A stretch of DNA of 64,000 bases, from the NCBI GenBank assembly GCA_034620365.1, contig JAQGEQ010000123.1, positions 248,001 through 312,000 of the forward strand, given 5' to 3'. A program made the translations under genes and the position numbers. This document shows positions 1 to 13,362 of this stretch, piece by piece. Within the stretch, counting starts at the first letter, position 1. Each line of letters begins with the position of its first letter. A model generated the notes under the pieces. That model was not told where the DNA came from, ran no database searches, and worked only from the letters and a program-made list of their open reading frames with translations. The stretch is from Pegea sp. RAD2-039 (lineage: Eukaryota; Chordata; Thaliacea; Salpida; Salpidae).

Positions 1-1304
1 TTTGACCATCCAACACAAAATTTAAAAGTGAAACAAATTGTGAATTGCTCTTACTGCTCTTAACTGTCCATGTGGTGGAAGCGAACAACTATTTTCATAA
101 AACATGGTATCTTTGTTTATAAAGTTAATCTAAAAGATTTTTTCAACTAGTGATGATGGGACTGATCTGAGTCATCACACCTAACAAACAACTAGACATC
201 AGTGTTACAAATTTCCTGGGCATCTTTGATGACAAACTCTTGAGACTTGAACAGGTGTTTGCAGATCACTTATGACTATTACTCAGTTCATTCATTAACT
301 AAATTTTATCCATTGACAGCTACCAACTGGTATCTTTGATGAGATTTGGTTTTCTTCTTCACATTTCAAAGATCTTACTGAATTCTGATGTCAAGTCCAT
401 GTTAGGAAAAGGTAATTACTTTAAATATTTATCTTTTGTTTATATATATTTTGAGTTACAATAATAAAGATAAGAAGAAGGCTAAAACCTTTATTCATTA
501 TATAATCTGTAATTTTTATTTAAAAAATATATCAACTCACTAAACATGCTGCCAGCTTCATTTGTCGTTTCATAGTCAGCAGCAAATTCATATTATTTGA
601 ACAATTTAGTGATATAAACATAATTAATTCCTTTAGTGAAATCACAAACATTTTATAAGTCAGTAGAAGAAAATTTTTAATTTAACAAACAAAACTCGAA
701 TTAATCTATTTGTAAGAACTTTAATTGTTTTGTTAATTTCAAACTCATTAGATAAACAATATTTAAAATTATTTTTAATTATAGTAGTTGATCATCTAAA
801 CCATCTCAAATATTTTCAGGATTCAAAATAATGCGGAACGGATTCCAGCATCTTCGGCTCTAATATAATTTAGAAACTTATTTAGATTCCCAATTTTCAG
901 TGTGAAAACGTTGGAAGGTATTTTTAAAATGTGATAACTACTGATAACAGATGATCATATTCTGAAAATTAAACAAATGAATGTTTCTAAGAAGATGGTG
1001 ATTCGAATGAAAGTAGCTGTAGATCTCAAGGAATGTAGTAAATTTGCATAATGGTCTTACTACAAACTATACCAAGTTGGAGTTGCTCTTAGAATCAGTA
1101 AACATCCTGTAATAATCGTAATTCTAAAACTACAACATGAAAATTTTAGACATTAAATTTGATTTGGTTTACCATGTAACCCGGAAACATTTGTAAAAAT
1201 AAAAAGAAAATTTAATGTTGCTTCTAAAATAATTTTTTATAAAAAATTGACAAAAAAGCACACGATAAAACAATGAGCAACAATTTATATGCTAATGAAG
1301 GATA

Positions 1305-1500
1305 GATGACAAGTCAAGTGAGGAAGCGACAACCCCTCTGGAAAGACGACAACTTGGATGAGAAGAAAAATTTTGTGACAACAAGACATGTGAAAGATAA
1401 CTCAAGTGAACAGACGACAAGTCATTCAAAAGAGAAGAAGTGAAGACGAAAAATGATCACAAATCACAGAGAAGTGAATCAGAAGTCATTTTGACGGCGT
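1305..1500 (+). repeat. Degenerate GACAAGTCAnGTGAA minisatellite, L1 monomer 1
   Basis: Imperfect 17-21 bp repeats around 'acgacaagtcangtgaa' occur about ten times. Shorter stretches of the same motif sit in monomer 2 (3478-3520, with the E-box cacgtg in 'aagtcacgtgaatgg') and monomer 3 (6065-6165). Confidence 0.6.
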
Positions 1501-2079
1501 ATTTATTGTTTTTGGAGTAAAGTTGCAAATGTCCAAATTAAAATTTGTAAAGATTAATTAAACAAATTATAGAATCCTTTAAGTAGTTAATAACTTACAT
1601 TTATGTCTTCAAATATACAAAATCAACAAGAGAAGTACCTGTTGTTCAACCACCATCTCCTCTCATGAAGTTCCCGGATGGTATTCACTTGCTAACATCA
1701 TTGACAAGCAAAAAATTAACATTTTTTGCCATTTAATACATGCTTTATATGATGCGCATCTATAATTTTTATAATTAAATTGGTGATGGCGTCATCAGGA
1801 CTACAGTATTTGGCAACTAGCACCAGCAGTGAAGATAGTTGTTTATCTATTTTTGCTATTCTCCTGAATGTCTTCCATCTCCGCCCAAACTTGGTTATCT
1901 AATAAGAAACTAGTTTCAAATTATCGTCAAATGTCATTTTTATCTATTAGCATTTGTTTTGTTGATAAAGTTTAAATATTAAAAGTTATTAAAAATAAGG
2001 CGAAAAAAATTAAAAATAAAATTGATTAGTTTATCTAAAATTTTTAAGAATTTTTTTAAAGTCAAATAGTCTATCAGCG

Positions 2080-2160
2080 ATCCATTGTGGCCTAAAGGGC
2101 AGGACAAGAGAGTTGATATGCGCTGCGTGTTACATGCGCAAGTTTGAATCCTACCAACTA
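2080..2160 (+). repeat. tRNA-like module in monomer 1 of L1
   Basis: It carries a box A-like 'tgtggcctaaagggc' (2086-2100) and a box B-like 'agtttgaatccta' (2141-2153), about 50 bp apart. The T-arm does not pair well and no cloverleaf forms, so it is a degenerate tRNA-derived remnant rather than a tRNA gene. Confidence 0.5.
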
Positions 2161-3949
2161 CCTTTCATTAATTTGATTATCAAAAAATTGTATTAGGAAG
2201 ATATCCATTTTGTAATAACAATACAGTAGCTACGAGGTAAAAGCTAGAAACTTCGCTTTTATTTTTATGTTTGTTTTGTGACGTTTCAAAAGCCGTAATA
2301 ATGGATAAACCTATTTAAACATTAAGTAAGTATATAAAAAGTAAACATATCCCTTAAACATTACCCTAATTAGATTTTTTGTCATTAAGTATGCCAAATA
2401 AAAATCAAGCAGAGTTTTAAAATTCTAAAAATTAAATGTTTTGAAAATTTTTAGAATTTTGTTTAAACTAAAAGAACTCTTATATTTAAGGGTTGCGAGG
2501 CAAAACACTTAAGTTTTTCCCATCTCTTTTAATATTTTTATTATTTATACGAAAATATAAAAACAAAATTTGTGCATCATTAACATTGTTATTTGTTTGT
2601 TTTATTTGCCGAAAAAAAAACATATAGAACTAATTACGTGACTATTTATTATTTTACTTCTTATTTTAGGGTTAAAGTTTTGATAAAAAGTTACTTTTTT
2701 GGTTCACAGTTAGTTGAGCCAAATTCAAAACAATTAATACTTCAAAAAATATGTTTATTTGTTAAGTTTGTTAAGTTTATAACTGAATTAGTTTCAAATT
2801 AAAGTTTTATCAGAAATCTAGTTTTTACATAATTAATATGATTTATGAAAAGGGTGTCTATTCTGCGCTGTTGTTTAAATTTATGGTTTCAATTTTACAA
2901 ATAACAAACATTGAAAACCAATTACTGTTAAAAAAACATTGTTAAAATATATAATATAATTTTTATAATTTTATCAAGAAAATTATAATTTATTTTTAGC
3001 ATCTTTTTAAAAATAATAAAGTATATTTTCCTTCTAGAAAAATCTATAGAGATGTTTTTTTTCAATAGATGAACATTGGTTTTTTATTTAGTTATTAGAA
3101 AAATAAGAAACTGAGACATTTTTTGAAAGCTTTGAAAATAAAACATGATTTCTTGGATAAAAATAGAAAGAAATCTATGCTACTTGTTTACTGACGTCAT
3201 TAATTTTAAAATAAATAACGATTCCAACATATACAACGATTCTAACATCTGCTCTTGATGTTTTAATCTTGTGCAAATCATAAAAACTTCCTTTTTGTAA
3301 TTTGTTACTGATCTTAATAACTTTTAGATTCCCTTTTCTTAGATTTTTGCTACTTTTAAATTAAATAGGTCAAAAGATTCGTTTTAAACACAATAGTTCT
3401 TAATTCTAACTTTATAAAGTAAACAACCATTCACATGATTAGATTGTATTCTAGGTGAATCAAAGATCACGAAAGATTATGTGGACTACAAGTCACGTGA
3501 ATGGCAAGTCAAGTTAAAAAGAAACTTTTTGTGATTGAAGTTTTAAATGTCCACATTCATAGTTTGAAGAAAATTTTTAGTAAAATAATGGATTAAAAAA
3601 CTAGCTGTTTACCATTTTGCAACTATTTCACCAGAAAATAAGATACATCTGTTGTTAAGCTTTCATAGCCATATTCATGAAGTTCTCCAATTCTATTTGT
3701 TTGATGATATGACGTTTCTCGATGCCTTTTAACGTTTGCTTCCTCTACTGCATATCCATGACGTCATTAGATCGGTGATGACATCTATAGGACTAAAGAA
3801 TTTTGCATCTATCACAATCGCTGAAGTTAGTTAGTGATCTGCTCTTGATATTCTCCAATAAGTCTTTTAACTCCAACTTGTTTACTGCTGATCTAACTTC
3901 CGCTGGGTGGCGATAAGATTCAATGCTCTATCAAATAAAAAAATATAAA

Positions 3950-4112
3950 CAACTAATCATCATGATGTAGTCAGTAACATACAATCATTAAATGTAATCA
4001 TCAACATCCGATCATCAACTTCATCAATATCGGATAATCATCATCTAATGATCAACATCCGACCATCAACACCCAATAATTAACCTCTGATTCAATCTCT
4101 GATCATCAACAC
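3950..4112 (+). repeat. ATCAACATCCG minisatellite, L1
   Basis: This is a degenerate 11-16 bp tandem repeat around 'gatcatcaacatccg', with variants such as 'gaccatcaacaccc' and 'gatcatcaactt'. It is C-rich for this window on the plus strand. Confidence 0.75.
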
Positions 4113-4291
4113 CCGATCCCTTAAATTAAAACATAAATTTTGATAACCAAATAATGACCAATTATATAATCTTTATTTTTACCAATCATACTTTAACTTT
4201 CATAACATTTGTTTTAACTTTATACTTTTACAAATTAAACTCAAAACATTTCTATTAAAATCAAATTTATTAAATTTAGTAATTTCATAGG

Positions 4292-4317
4292 ATTAAAATT
4301 TAATATTAAATTTTAAT
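4292..4317. repeat. Perfect 26-bp AT palindrome, L1
   Basis: It is fully self-complementary with no spacer (core 'taatatta'). Identical copies sit at the same place in the other three units that have monomer 2. Confidence 0.85.
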
Positions 4318-6617
4318 TTATTATTTAATAACTAAATTTATTAAGTTTAGCAATCTATAATCTCCTGCCGACAATTTTTTGCTATTTCATAAAGTTTGAG
4401 TTTTATACAAGTCTTAAAACCAATATTGTAATAAAAAAACTTTAGCTATCAGATACAAATCAAAAATTTCTCTTACAATTCTAAGCTTGTTGTTATGATG
4501 TTTTATAAGCCGTAAGAATAAATAAAGCCTAAGGGTAAGTACACGAGCGTAAACATTACTTTTAACAAATTTTTTGTATTTATATATGTCACCTTTCAAA
4601 GACAGTTGTAAAATTCTACAAAGTAAGTTATTGTTTACTATTTTTTTGGAGATTTCACTTAAAACTAAGATAAATCTTATATTTTAAGAGTTGTGAAGAA
4701 AGGCACTTAAACCTATTCCATCTCTTAAATTTAAGTTATTTATGCATAACAATTAATAACAAAGTTTCTACATCATAAACATTTTCAATTGTTTGTTTTG
4801 TCGAAAAAGAATAAATATTTATCTTACTTTTATTGTCTGTATTTTGATTAAAATTTACTTGATTGGAATTTAGACTTAGCTTATTATTATCAAACTTAAT
4901 ATTATATTTACAATATTATTATTATTTATTACCAAACTTTCAAATTTGTTTTTATAATTTTTGATATTCATCATTTCCTAGTCATCTTAAAACTTTTTTA
5001 TCTTTTTATCATTTCCTGATCTTTAAAATTTTCTGATCCTTATTATCATTTAGCTTCTATCAGCTGTTTATTTAAACCACAGTTTAATGTTTTCTAACAA
5101 GTTTTGGACTTTCATCGTTTTGCGAAATTGTTTATTTTGTGACACATTTTTTTGCCGCATATTGATGCATGCTGCTTATTTTTTATCTAAAATCCTTAAA
5201 TTCAAATTATATAGTGAGATAAACTTCTTTTAAGATGAAGCCTAGAATGCGACAAAAGTGACATTTGTGACTACGAATAAACTGGCGACCCCTAGCGGAT
5301 AATTTTAGTGATACAGATATTAAATTAAACTTTTTGTAGAAGTTACTTTTGCTGTGTTACAGATTATAAATCTGTTGATTACCAGGCAATAAAATGGAAA
5401 TTCAGTTTCAAAATTGTTTCCGATGCTTTTAATAACTTTTATTGACCAAATAAATTATATTAATTGCTTACACAATTTCAAGTGTTTAGAAAATCTAAAT
5501 CATATTTAAGTTTTATCATAAAATGGTCATCACAGATTGTTTAATGGACTATATATTGAATACTACTATTGAAAACAAAAACAAAATATAAGTAAATGAT
5601 AATTATTATTCCACGTGAAATTTTTACCATTTAGTTTTTTCATTTAGTGAGTACTTTATTGTAAACTTAATATAAAATATTAAATCTAACGAACTTGAAA
5701 ACTTTTTAAATTAATACAAAAGAAGAAATTAAAAATCATTTGTTTCAATTTGTTTAGTTTTTATGAAAAATAATGTGAGTTTACACATAAATTAAATTTG
5801 AAAATAATATTTGTTTAAAGTTTGTTGAGCTAAATTCAAAACATTTAATGCTTTAAAATAAGTTTTTTGGTAAGTTTTTTATAACTTGATAAAATTTAAG
5901 TTCTAATTTTTATCACAAATCTAATCTGAATACAGTTAAATTAAAGTTTTTAGTGAACAATTTAATGTTTATTTTTTAATTTCAAATGTGAAATTTGAAA
6001 GTCCTAAAGAGTAATTTTGAAAATAAAAGCCACTAGCAACCATCCACTTGCTACAAGAAGTTACCAAAAAATCACTGACAACCAGTTGTAACTCACATGA
6101 TAAAACGACAAATCAGTTGAGTAGACGTCAAGTTACACTAGGACATACAAAATCACGTGAACAAAAAACACCCCTCACTTACTTTTTTCGATTAAAGTTT
6201 CAAGTCTCCAAACTCAAAAATTGTAGAAAAAGAAAAAAAGAAACAATTAAATAATCAAACCAAAGCTACCGTTTTGCAAATACGTCATCAAAAGCGCTAG
6301 AAGAAAGAAGAAAAAACTTGTTGTATAACCATCATCATCACTATATCTAAGAACATGTCACCATGCTTTCAGATGCTAATTATTTGATGATCTCACTGTG
6401 GCACTCTTTGATAACATTAAACACTTATTATATCTGCTGCATGTTTATGATGATCTGAGTCATTTAATGATTACGTCATCTGGACTAGAGAATTGCTTTT
6501 TTAGCTTCTTCTTTGCTAAAGTCATTTCAGAAAAGACCCTAGAACAGTTTGATAGCTTTATCAGCAGGAAAAAACTAATGTTAACTGAAAAATATAATAT
6601 TAGGCGCTGACTAATCA

Positions 6618-6692
6618 ATGTGGCCAAGCTGGTTAGGCGGAAGAGTAAAAATCCATTAACACTACTTTTGTAGGTTGAAATCAGGTCGAAAA
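6618..6692 (+). repeat. tRNA-like module in monomer 3 of L1
   Basis: It contains 'tggccaagctggttaggcgg' (6620-6639), which resembles box A and D-arm of a Leu/Ser-type tRNA, followed 35 bp later by 'taggttgaaatcagg' as a degraded box B (6670-6684). It is the counterpart of the monomer 1 module but is independently diverged. Confidence 0.5.
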
Positions 6693-9600
6693 TGTATTTT
6701 TCATTTATTGTCATTTGTCATCAAGCCTACAAAATTATTTCAAAGTTTAAAGTCTTTGTTTTTTCGTAATAGAAGCTGGTAGAATAGGTAAGGCTTAAAA
6801 AAAGGTAAATGTTGTACACATTACCTAAAATAGATTGTTGTTTCTGAAATAGTCAAAAAGAGTTTAATATTTTTATAAAGTAAATTTTCGTGAAAAAATA
6901 CATGAAACATTTTTTTTAGAAATTTCACTTAAAACTATGAAAACTCTTTAAGGCACCTATTATTGCTCCATTTTCTGATAACTTGTTTTTATTTTCAAAA
7001 AATTTAAAACAAACATTAAACTTCATAAACATTTAAATTAATTAAATGTTTTGCATTACAAGAAGAAATATTTACCCTCTGCTTTGTAAATGAAGTTTAC
7101 TGGAATTAAATTAAGATATAACAAAGTAACTCAGCATAATTTTCAAAAATGTTTCAATCATTTCTGATATGTATAACTTCCCGGTTATTTTCATAAGTTT
7201 TTGTTTTGTCTTCTTTATCATTATCGATCTTCAAAACTTAAATATTTAATTCAAAAGTTTTGTTGTTAATTTTTAAAATTTTAAAACAATCTTTTTGAAC
7301 AAAAACATTTTGACTAAGCTGGTTTTAATGACGGTTTTAAACCATAAAATTAAAAAATTAACAATAACATCTACAAAATTTGTATAAATAAACAGCTTTA
7401 TAAAAATAATCTATTTTAAGAGTATTTTACTAAGCAAGTTAAATAATTTTTAACTGTTATTTTAAATGAATAATTTATTTTAAAACTGCATTGTGTCTTA
7501 TATAAAAATTACCGTAAAAGTCATAAAATTTTATACTTAATATATTTATGAAATCTTTATTTTTTTGATATAACTAAACAAGTATACTTTTGAATATAAA
7601 TAAATTAATGCTTTTGTAGCAATTCAAAACAATTATTAACTTCTTTAAAAAAAGCCATAATCTCCATACTAATCGATTTTTGTTATTGCCTTAGTTTAAT
7701 TCTTATTTTAAAATACAATTGTTATTATTTTTGAAGGTGTCAAACTTTTTCTATATAAGCTTAATGATTTTTCTTATAAGTTTGCATGTATTTTGATTTA
7801 TATTAATCTCCTGATAATTATTCTATATTATTATTCAATTTTTTTGTATCCAAACTTTTTAATATTTTCATCTGTATAAAATTATTTCATAATGAAAATA
7901 CGTTTTTCTTTTTAAAAACTTAACTGTTTAGCTCCTGGATGTGACTCGGATTGAAATCTCCTTTAAAAAGAGTTGATTACTTTTTTCTTGTCAAGATGCT
8001 ACATATAAATGTTTATACTTTTCCATTATAGATTCTTTCAAGAATTGTTAATTGAAATAATTTTTTAAATTGTATATTTATTTATTTGATTTTATTTTTA
8101 TTTAAAGGAAAAGCTATCCTTTGCTGTACATTTTTTTCAACTTCTCCATTAATATATTTTGTTGTTTTAAATATTGTATACTTTTATGTTTTATTTATTA
8201 TAATCAGATTTTATCATTTTATACTTTTACTCTATAAATATATTTTATATCTAATTCTTGCAGAATTGAACATCAATAAAAATAGTTTTAATTAATATTT
8301 TTAATTGTATCACTGCTAGGTAAGTAATTAAAATAAATGTTGATTACTAAAATAATAAGTGTTTAAGTTAACTTGATTCACTTACATATAAGTTATTAAA
8401 ATTTAGATTTGTGTATAAGTGTTTCATTTTGTTACATTTATAATAAGTGGCTGTGTTAATATTTGTTTTAAAGATGATAATATTCTATTTAAAAAAGATT
8501 TCTCAACAAAGTCTTGATAAATGATATCTTTTTCAAATAAAAATTAAGTTCTATTTCTTCCAATCACTATTGCAAATATTTTGTGCTTTAATACTTTGAT
8601 TCAAATAATTATTTATTGTTGGCTTTCAAAATATTGTTTTTCTTAGTTTTTGAACTTTTGCTTTTAGATAATTTAAATTAAAGTCGAAATCACTATTAAT
8701 TCCTTTTTTATTCAAATTAATGAGTCAAATATTATACCAATTTATCTTTAAAACTTTTACAGTTATCAAAAATCATTGATTAAAGTTATTTATACAACTT
8801 AAAGATCCTACAAAGTCATTTCAACTCATTTTGTGGTGGTATTGTAAGTATATTTCTTTAACTTGAAAGTAATTCTTACTGATCTATAAAATAGAATTTA
8901 AGATATTTAATTATCAGTTTGATGATGCGTTTTCAAGCAAAACTTGATTCAAGCAAAACAAATTAAAGTGAAAATATATGATTTGTATTTTTTATAAACA
9001 GGACTTTTGACCATCCAACACAAAATTTAAAAGTGAAACAAATTGTGATTTGCTCTTACTGCTCTTAACTGTCCATGTGGTGGAAGCGAACAACTATTTT
9101 CATAAAACATGGTATCTTTGTTTATAAAGTTAATCTAAAAGATTTTTTCAACTAGTGATGATGGGACTGATCTAAGTCATCATACCTAACAAACAACTAG
9201 ACATCATTGTTACAAATTTCCTGGGCATCTTTGATGACAAACTCATGAGACATGAACAGGTGTTTGTAGATCACTTTTGACTATTAATCAGTTAATTCAT
9301 TAACTAAATTTTATCCATTGACAGCTACCAACTGGTATCTTTGATGAGATTTGGTTTTCTTCTTCACATTTCAAAGATCTTATTAAAGTCTGATGTCAAG
9401 TCCATGTTAGGAAATGGTAATTAGTTTAAATATTTATCTGTTGTTTATATATTTTGAGTTACAATAAAAAAATAGGAAGAAGACTAAAACCTTTATTGAT
9501 TATATAATTTGTATTTTTCATTTAAAAAATATATCAACTCACTAAACATGCTGCCAGCTTCATTTGTCGTTTCAAAGTCAGCAGCAAAATTATGTTGTTG

Positions 9601-10302
9601 GAATAATTTAGTGATATAAACATAATTAATTCCAAAAATGAAATCCCAAACATTTTATAAGTCAGTAGAAGAAAATTTTTAATTTAAAAACAAAACTGAA
9701 ATTAATCTATTTGTAAGAACCTTAATTGTTTTGTTAATTTCAAACTCATTAGAAAAACAATATTTAAAATTATTTTTAATTATAGTAGTTAATCATCTAA
9801 ACCATCTCAAATATTTTCAGGATTCAAAATAATGCGGAACGGATTCCAGCATCTTCGGCTCTAATATAAATTAGAAACTTATTTAGATTCCCAATTTTCA
9901 GTGTGAAAACGTTGGAAGGTATTTTTAAAATGTGATAACTACTGATAACAGATGATCATATTCAGAAAATTAAACAAATGAATGTTTCTAAGAAGATGGT
10001 GATTCGAATGAAAGTAGCTGTAGATCTCAAGGAATGTAGTAAATTTGTATAATGGTCTTACTACAAACTATGCCGAGTTGAAGTTGCTCTTTGAATCAGT
10101 GAACATCCTGTAATAATCGCCTGTTCTAAAACTACAACATGAAAATTTTAGACATTAAATTTGATTTGGTTTACCATGTAACCCGGAAACATTTGTAAAA
10201 ATAAAAAGAAAATTTAATGTTGCTTCTAAAATAAGTTTTTATAAAAAATTGACAAAACAGCACAAGATAAAACAATGAGCAACAATTTATATTGTAATGA
10301 AG

Positions 10303-10505
10303 GATAGATGACAAGTCAAGTGAGGAAACGATAACCCCTCTGGAAAGACGACAACTTGGATGAGAAGAAAAATTTTGTGACAACAAGACATGTGAAAGAT
10401 AACTCAAGTGAACAGACGACAAGTCATTCAAAAGAGAACAAGTGAAGACGAAAAATGATGTGAATCACAAATCACAGAGAAGTGTATCAGAAGTCATTTT
10501 GACGG
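10303..10505 (+). repeat. GACAAGTCAnGTGAA minisatellite, L2 monomer 1
   Basis: It contains an 8-base addition ('gatgtgaatcacaaatc' near 10456) relative to L1. Monomer 2 and 3 stretches lie at 12478-12528 and 15072-15170. Confidence 0.6.
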
Positions 10506-11084
10506 CTTATTTATTGTTTTTGGAGTAAAGTTTCAAATGTCCAAATTAAAATTTGTAAAGATTAATTAAACAAACAATAGAATCCTTTAAGTAGTTAATA
10601 ACTTACATTTATGTCTTCAAGTATACAAAAACAACAAGAGTAGTACCTGTTGTTCAACCACCATCTCCTCTCATGATGTTCCCGGATGGTATTCACTTGC
10701 TAACATCATTGACAAGCAAAAAATTAACATTTTTTGCCATTTAATACATGCTTTATATGATGCGCATCTATAATTTTTATCATTAATTTGGTGATGGCGT
10801 CATCAGGACTACAGTATTTGGCAACTAGCACCAGCAGTGAAGATAGTTGGTTATCTATTTTTGCTATTCTCCTGAATGTCTTCCATTTCAGCCCAAACTT
10901 GGTTTTCTAATAAGAAACTAATTTCAAATTATCGTCAAATTTTATATTTTTCTATCAGCATTTGTTTTGTTGATAAAGTTTAAATATTAAAAGTTATTAA
11001 AAATAAGGTGGAAAAAATTTAAAATAAAATTGATTAGTTTATCTAAAATTTTTAAGAATTCATATTTAAAGTCAAATAGTCTAT

Positions 11085-11168
11085 CAGCGATCCATTGTGG
11101 CCTAAAGGGCAGGACAAGAGAGTTGATATGCGCTGCGTCTTACATGCGCAAGTTTGATTCCCACTAAC
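11085..11168 (+). repeat. tRNA-like module in monomer 1 of L2
   Basis: Box A is identical to the L1 copy. Box B reads 'agtttgattccca' (11151-11163), with one change in the core relative to L1, L3 and the 38823 unit. Confidence 0.48.
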
Positions 11169-12960
11169 TACCTTTCATTAATTTGATTATCAAAAAATTG
11201 TATTAGGAAGATATCCATTTTGTAATAAAAATACAGTAGCTACGAGGTAAAAGCTAGAAACTTCGCTTTTATTTTTATGTTTGGTTTGTGACGTTTCAAA
11301 AGCCGTAATAATGGATAAACCTATTTAAACATTAAATAAGTATATAAAAAGTAAGAATATCCCTTAAACATTACCCTAATTAGATTTTTTGTCATTAAGT
11401 ATGCCAAATAAAAATCAAGCAGAGTTTTAAAATTCTAAAAATTAAATGTTTTGAAAATTTTTAGAATTTTGTTTAAACTAAAAGAACTCTTATATTTAAG
11501 GGTTGCGAGGCAAAACACTTAAGTTTTTCCCATCTCTTTTAATATTTTTATTATCTATACGAAAAAATAAAAACAAAATTTGTGCATCATTAACATTGTT
11601 ATTTGTTTGTTCTATTTGCCGAAAAAAAACATATAGAACTAATTACGTGACTATTTATTATTTTACTACTTATTTCAGGGTTAAAGTTTTGATAAAAAGT
11701 TACTTTTTTGGTTCACAGTTAGTTGAGCCAAATTCAAAACAATTAATACTTCAAAAAATATGTTTATTTGTTATGTTTGTTAAGTTTATAACTGAATTAG
11801 TTTTAAATTAAAGTTTTATCAGAAATCTAGTTTTTACATAATTAATATGATTTATGAAAAGGGTGTCTATTCTGCGCTGTTGTTTAAATTTATGGTTTCA
11901 ATTTTACAAATAACAAACATTGAAAACCAATTACTGTTAAAAGCATGAATTTTCTAAACATTTTCGAAAATATTCATTATTAGTTTATAAAGAAAATTAT
12001 AATTTATTTTTAGCATCTTTTTAAAAATAGTAAAGTATTTTTTCCTTCTAGAAAAATCTATAGAGATGTTTTTTTCAATAGATGAACATTGGTTTTTTAT
12101 TTAGTTATTAGAAAAATAGGAAACTGAGACATTTTTTGAAAGCTTTAAAAATAAAACATGATTTCTTGGATAAAAATAGAATGAAATCTATGCTACTTGT
12201 TTACTGACATCATTAATTTCAAAATAAATAACGATTCCAACATATACAACGATTCTAACATCTGCTCTTGATGTTTTAATCTTGTGCAAATCATAAAAAC
12301 TTCCTTTTTGTAACTTGTTACTGATCTTAATAACTTTTAGATTCCCTTTTTTTAGACTTTTGCTACTTTTAATTTAAATAGGTCAAAAGATTCGTTTTAA
12401 ACACAATAGTTCTTAATTCTAACTTTATAAAGTAAACAACCATTCACATGATTAGATTGTATTCTGGGTGAATCAAAGATCACGACAGATTATGTGGATT
12501 ACAAGTCACGTGAACGTCAAGTCAAGTTGAAAAGAAACTTTTTGTGATTGAAGTTTTAAATGTCCACATTCATAGTTTGAAGAAAATTTTTAGTAAGATA
12601 ATGGATTGAAAAACTAGCTGTTTACCATTTTGCAACTATTTCACCAGAAAATAAGATACATCTGTTGTTAAGCTTTCATAGCCATATTCATGAAGTTCTC
12701 CAATTCTATTTGTTTGATGATATGACGTTTCTCGATGCCTTTTAACGTTTGCTTCGTCTACTGCATATCCATGACGTCATTAGATCGGTGATGACATCTA
12801 TAGGACTAAAGAATTTTGCATCTATCACAACCGCTGAAGTTAGTTAGTGATTTGCTCTTGATATTCTCCAATAAGTCTTTTAACACCAACTTGTTTACTG
12901 CTGATCTAACTTCCGCTGGGTGGCGATAAGATTCAATGATCTATCAAATATAAAAATATC

Positions 12961-13160
12961 AACAACTAATCATCATGATGGAGTCAGTAACATTATCAAT
13001 AATGATTATTAATAATCATTAAATGTAATCGTCAACATCCGATCATCACCATCCGATGATCAACATCATCAATATTAGATAATCATCATCTAATGATCAA
13101 CATCCGACCATCAACACCCAATAATTAACCTGTAATTCAATCTCTGATCATCAACAACCG
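12961..13160 (+). repeat. ATCAACATCCG minisatellite, L2
   Basis: It has more repeats than L1 ('gatcatcaccatccgatg' added) and an embedded private palindrome at 13001-13020. Confidence 0.75.
13001..13020. repeat. Perfect 20-bp palindrome private to L2
   Basis: The 20 bases equal their own reverse complement (half 'aatgattatt'). L1, L3 and the 38823 unit have 'cagtaacatacaatcatt' here, so the palindrome arose in L2 alone. Confidence 0.85.
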
Positions 13161-13336
13161 ATCACTTAAATTGAAATATAAATTTTGATAACCAAATAAT
13201 GACCAATTATATAATCTTTATTTTTACCATTCATACTTTACGTTTCATAACATTTGTTTTAACTTTATACTTTTACAAATTAAACTCAAAACATTTCTAT
13301 TAAAATCAAATTTATTAAATTTAGTAATTTCATGGG

Positions 13337-13362
13337 ATTAAAATTTAATATTAAATTTTAAT
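13337..13362. repeat. Perfect 26-bp AT palindrome, L2
   Basis: It is identical to 4292-4317 although the flanks differ ('catggg' against 'catagg'). Confidence 0.85.

Larger units (their letters stand above)
1..9005. repeat. Higher-order tandem repeat, full unit L1
   Basis: This is the first complete 9.0-kb unit; the array probably continues left of the window, so the phase chosen here is arbitrary. The opening bases (tttgaccatccaacac) recur at 9006, 18010, 25324, 34316 and 38823. By eye, L1 and L2 differ by only a few percent. No long ORF survives across copies. Three diverged internal monomers can be aligned through landmarks: a 'gccgtaat/gccgtaag/tcgtaatag' segment near 2290, 4508 and 6763, and a 'ttcaaaacaattaat'-like segment near 2725, 5832 and 7620. 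The monomer 1/2 junction is near 2822 and the monomer 2/3 junction near 5940. Promoters or transcripts cannot be judged from the sequence. Confidence 0.93.

Noticed and set aside
400..530. Recent intron gain or loss between L and S units
   Set aside because: The segment begins like a donor but has no AG at the matching 3' end, and the S join is not exact. A deletion or insertion explains it better.
6048..6254. 68-codon frame repeated at 15055 and 31360
   Set aside because: It starts on TTG rather than ATG, is cut by a stop in the chimeric copy, and lies over the degenerate GACAAGTCA minisatellite. Its repetition follows from DNA-level copying.
6460..6714. 84-codon minus-strand frame repeated in other units
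   Set aside because: It overlaps an opposite-strand frame of similar length and a tRNA-like module, and the ends vary between copies (62, 67 or 84 codons).
11503..11811. 102-codon frame (also 27820-28128)
   Set aside because: It has no ATG at its start, the L1 copy is frameshifted by one extra A near 2620, and residue composition mirrors the AT-rich background.
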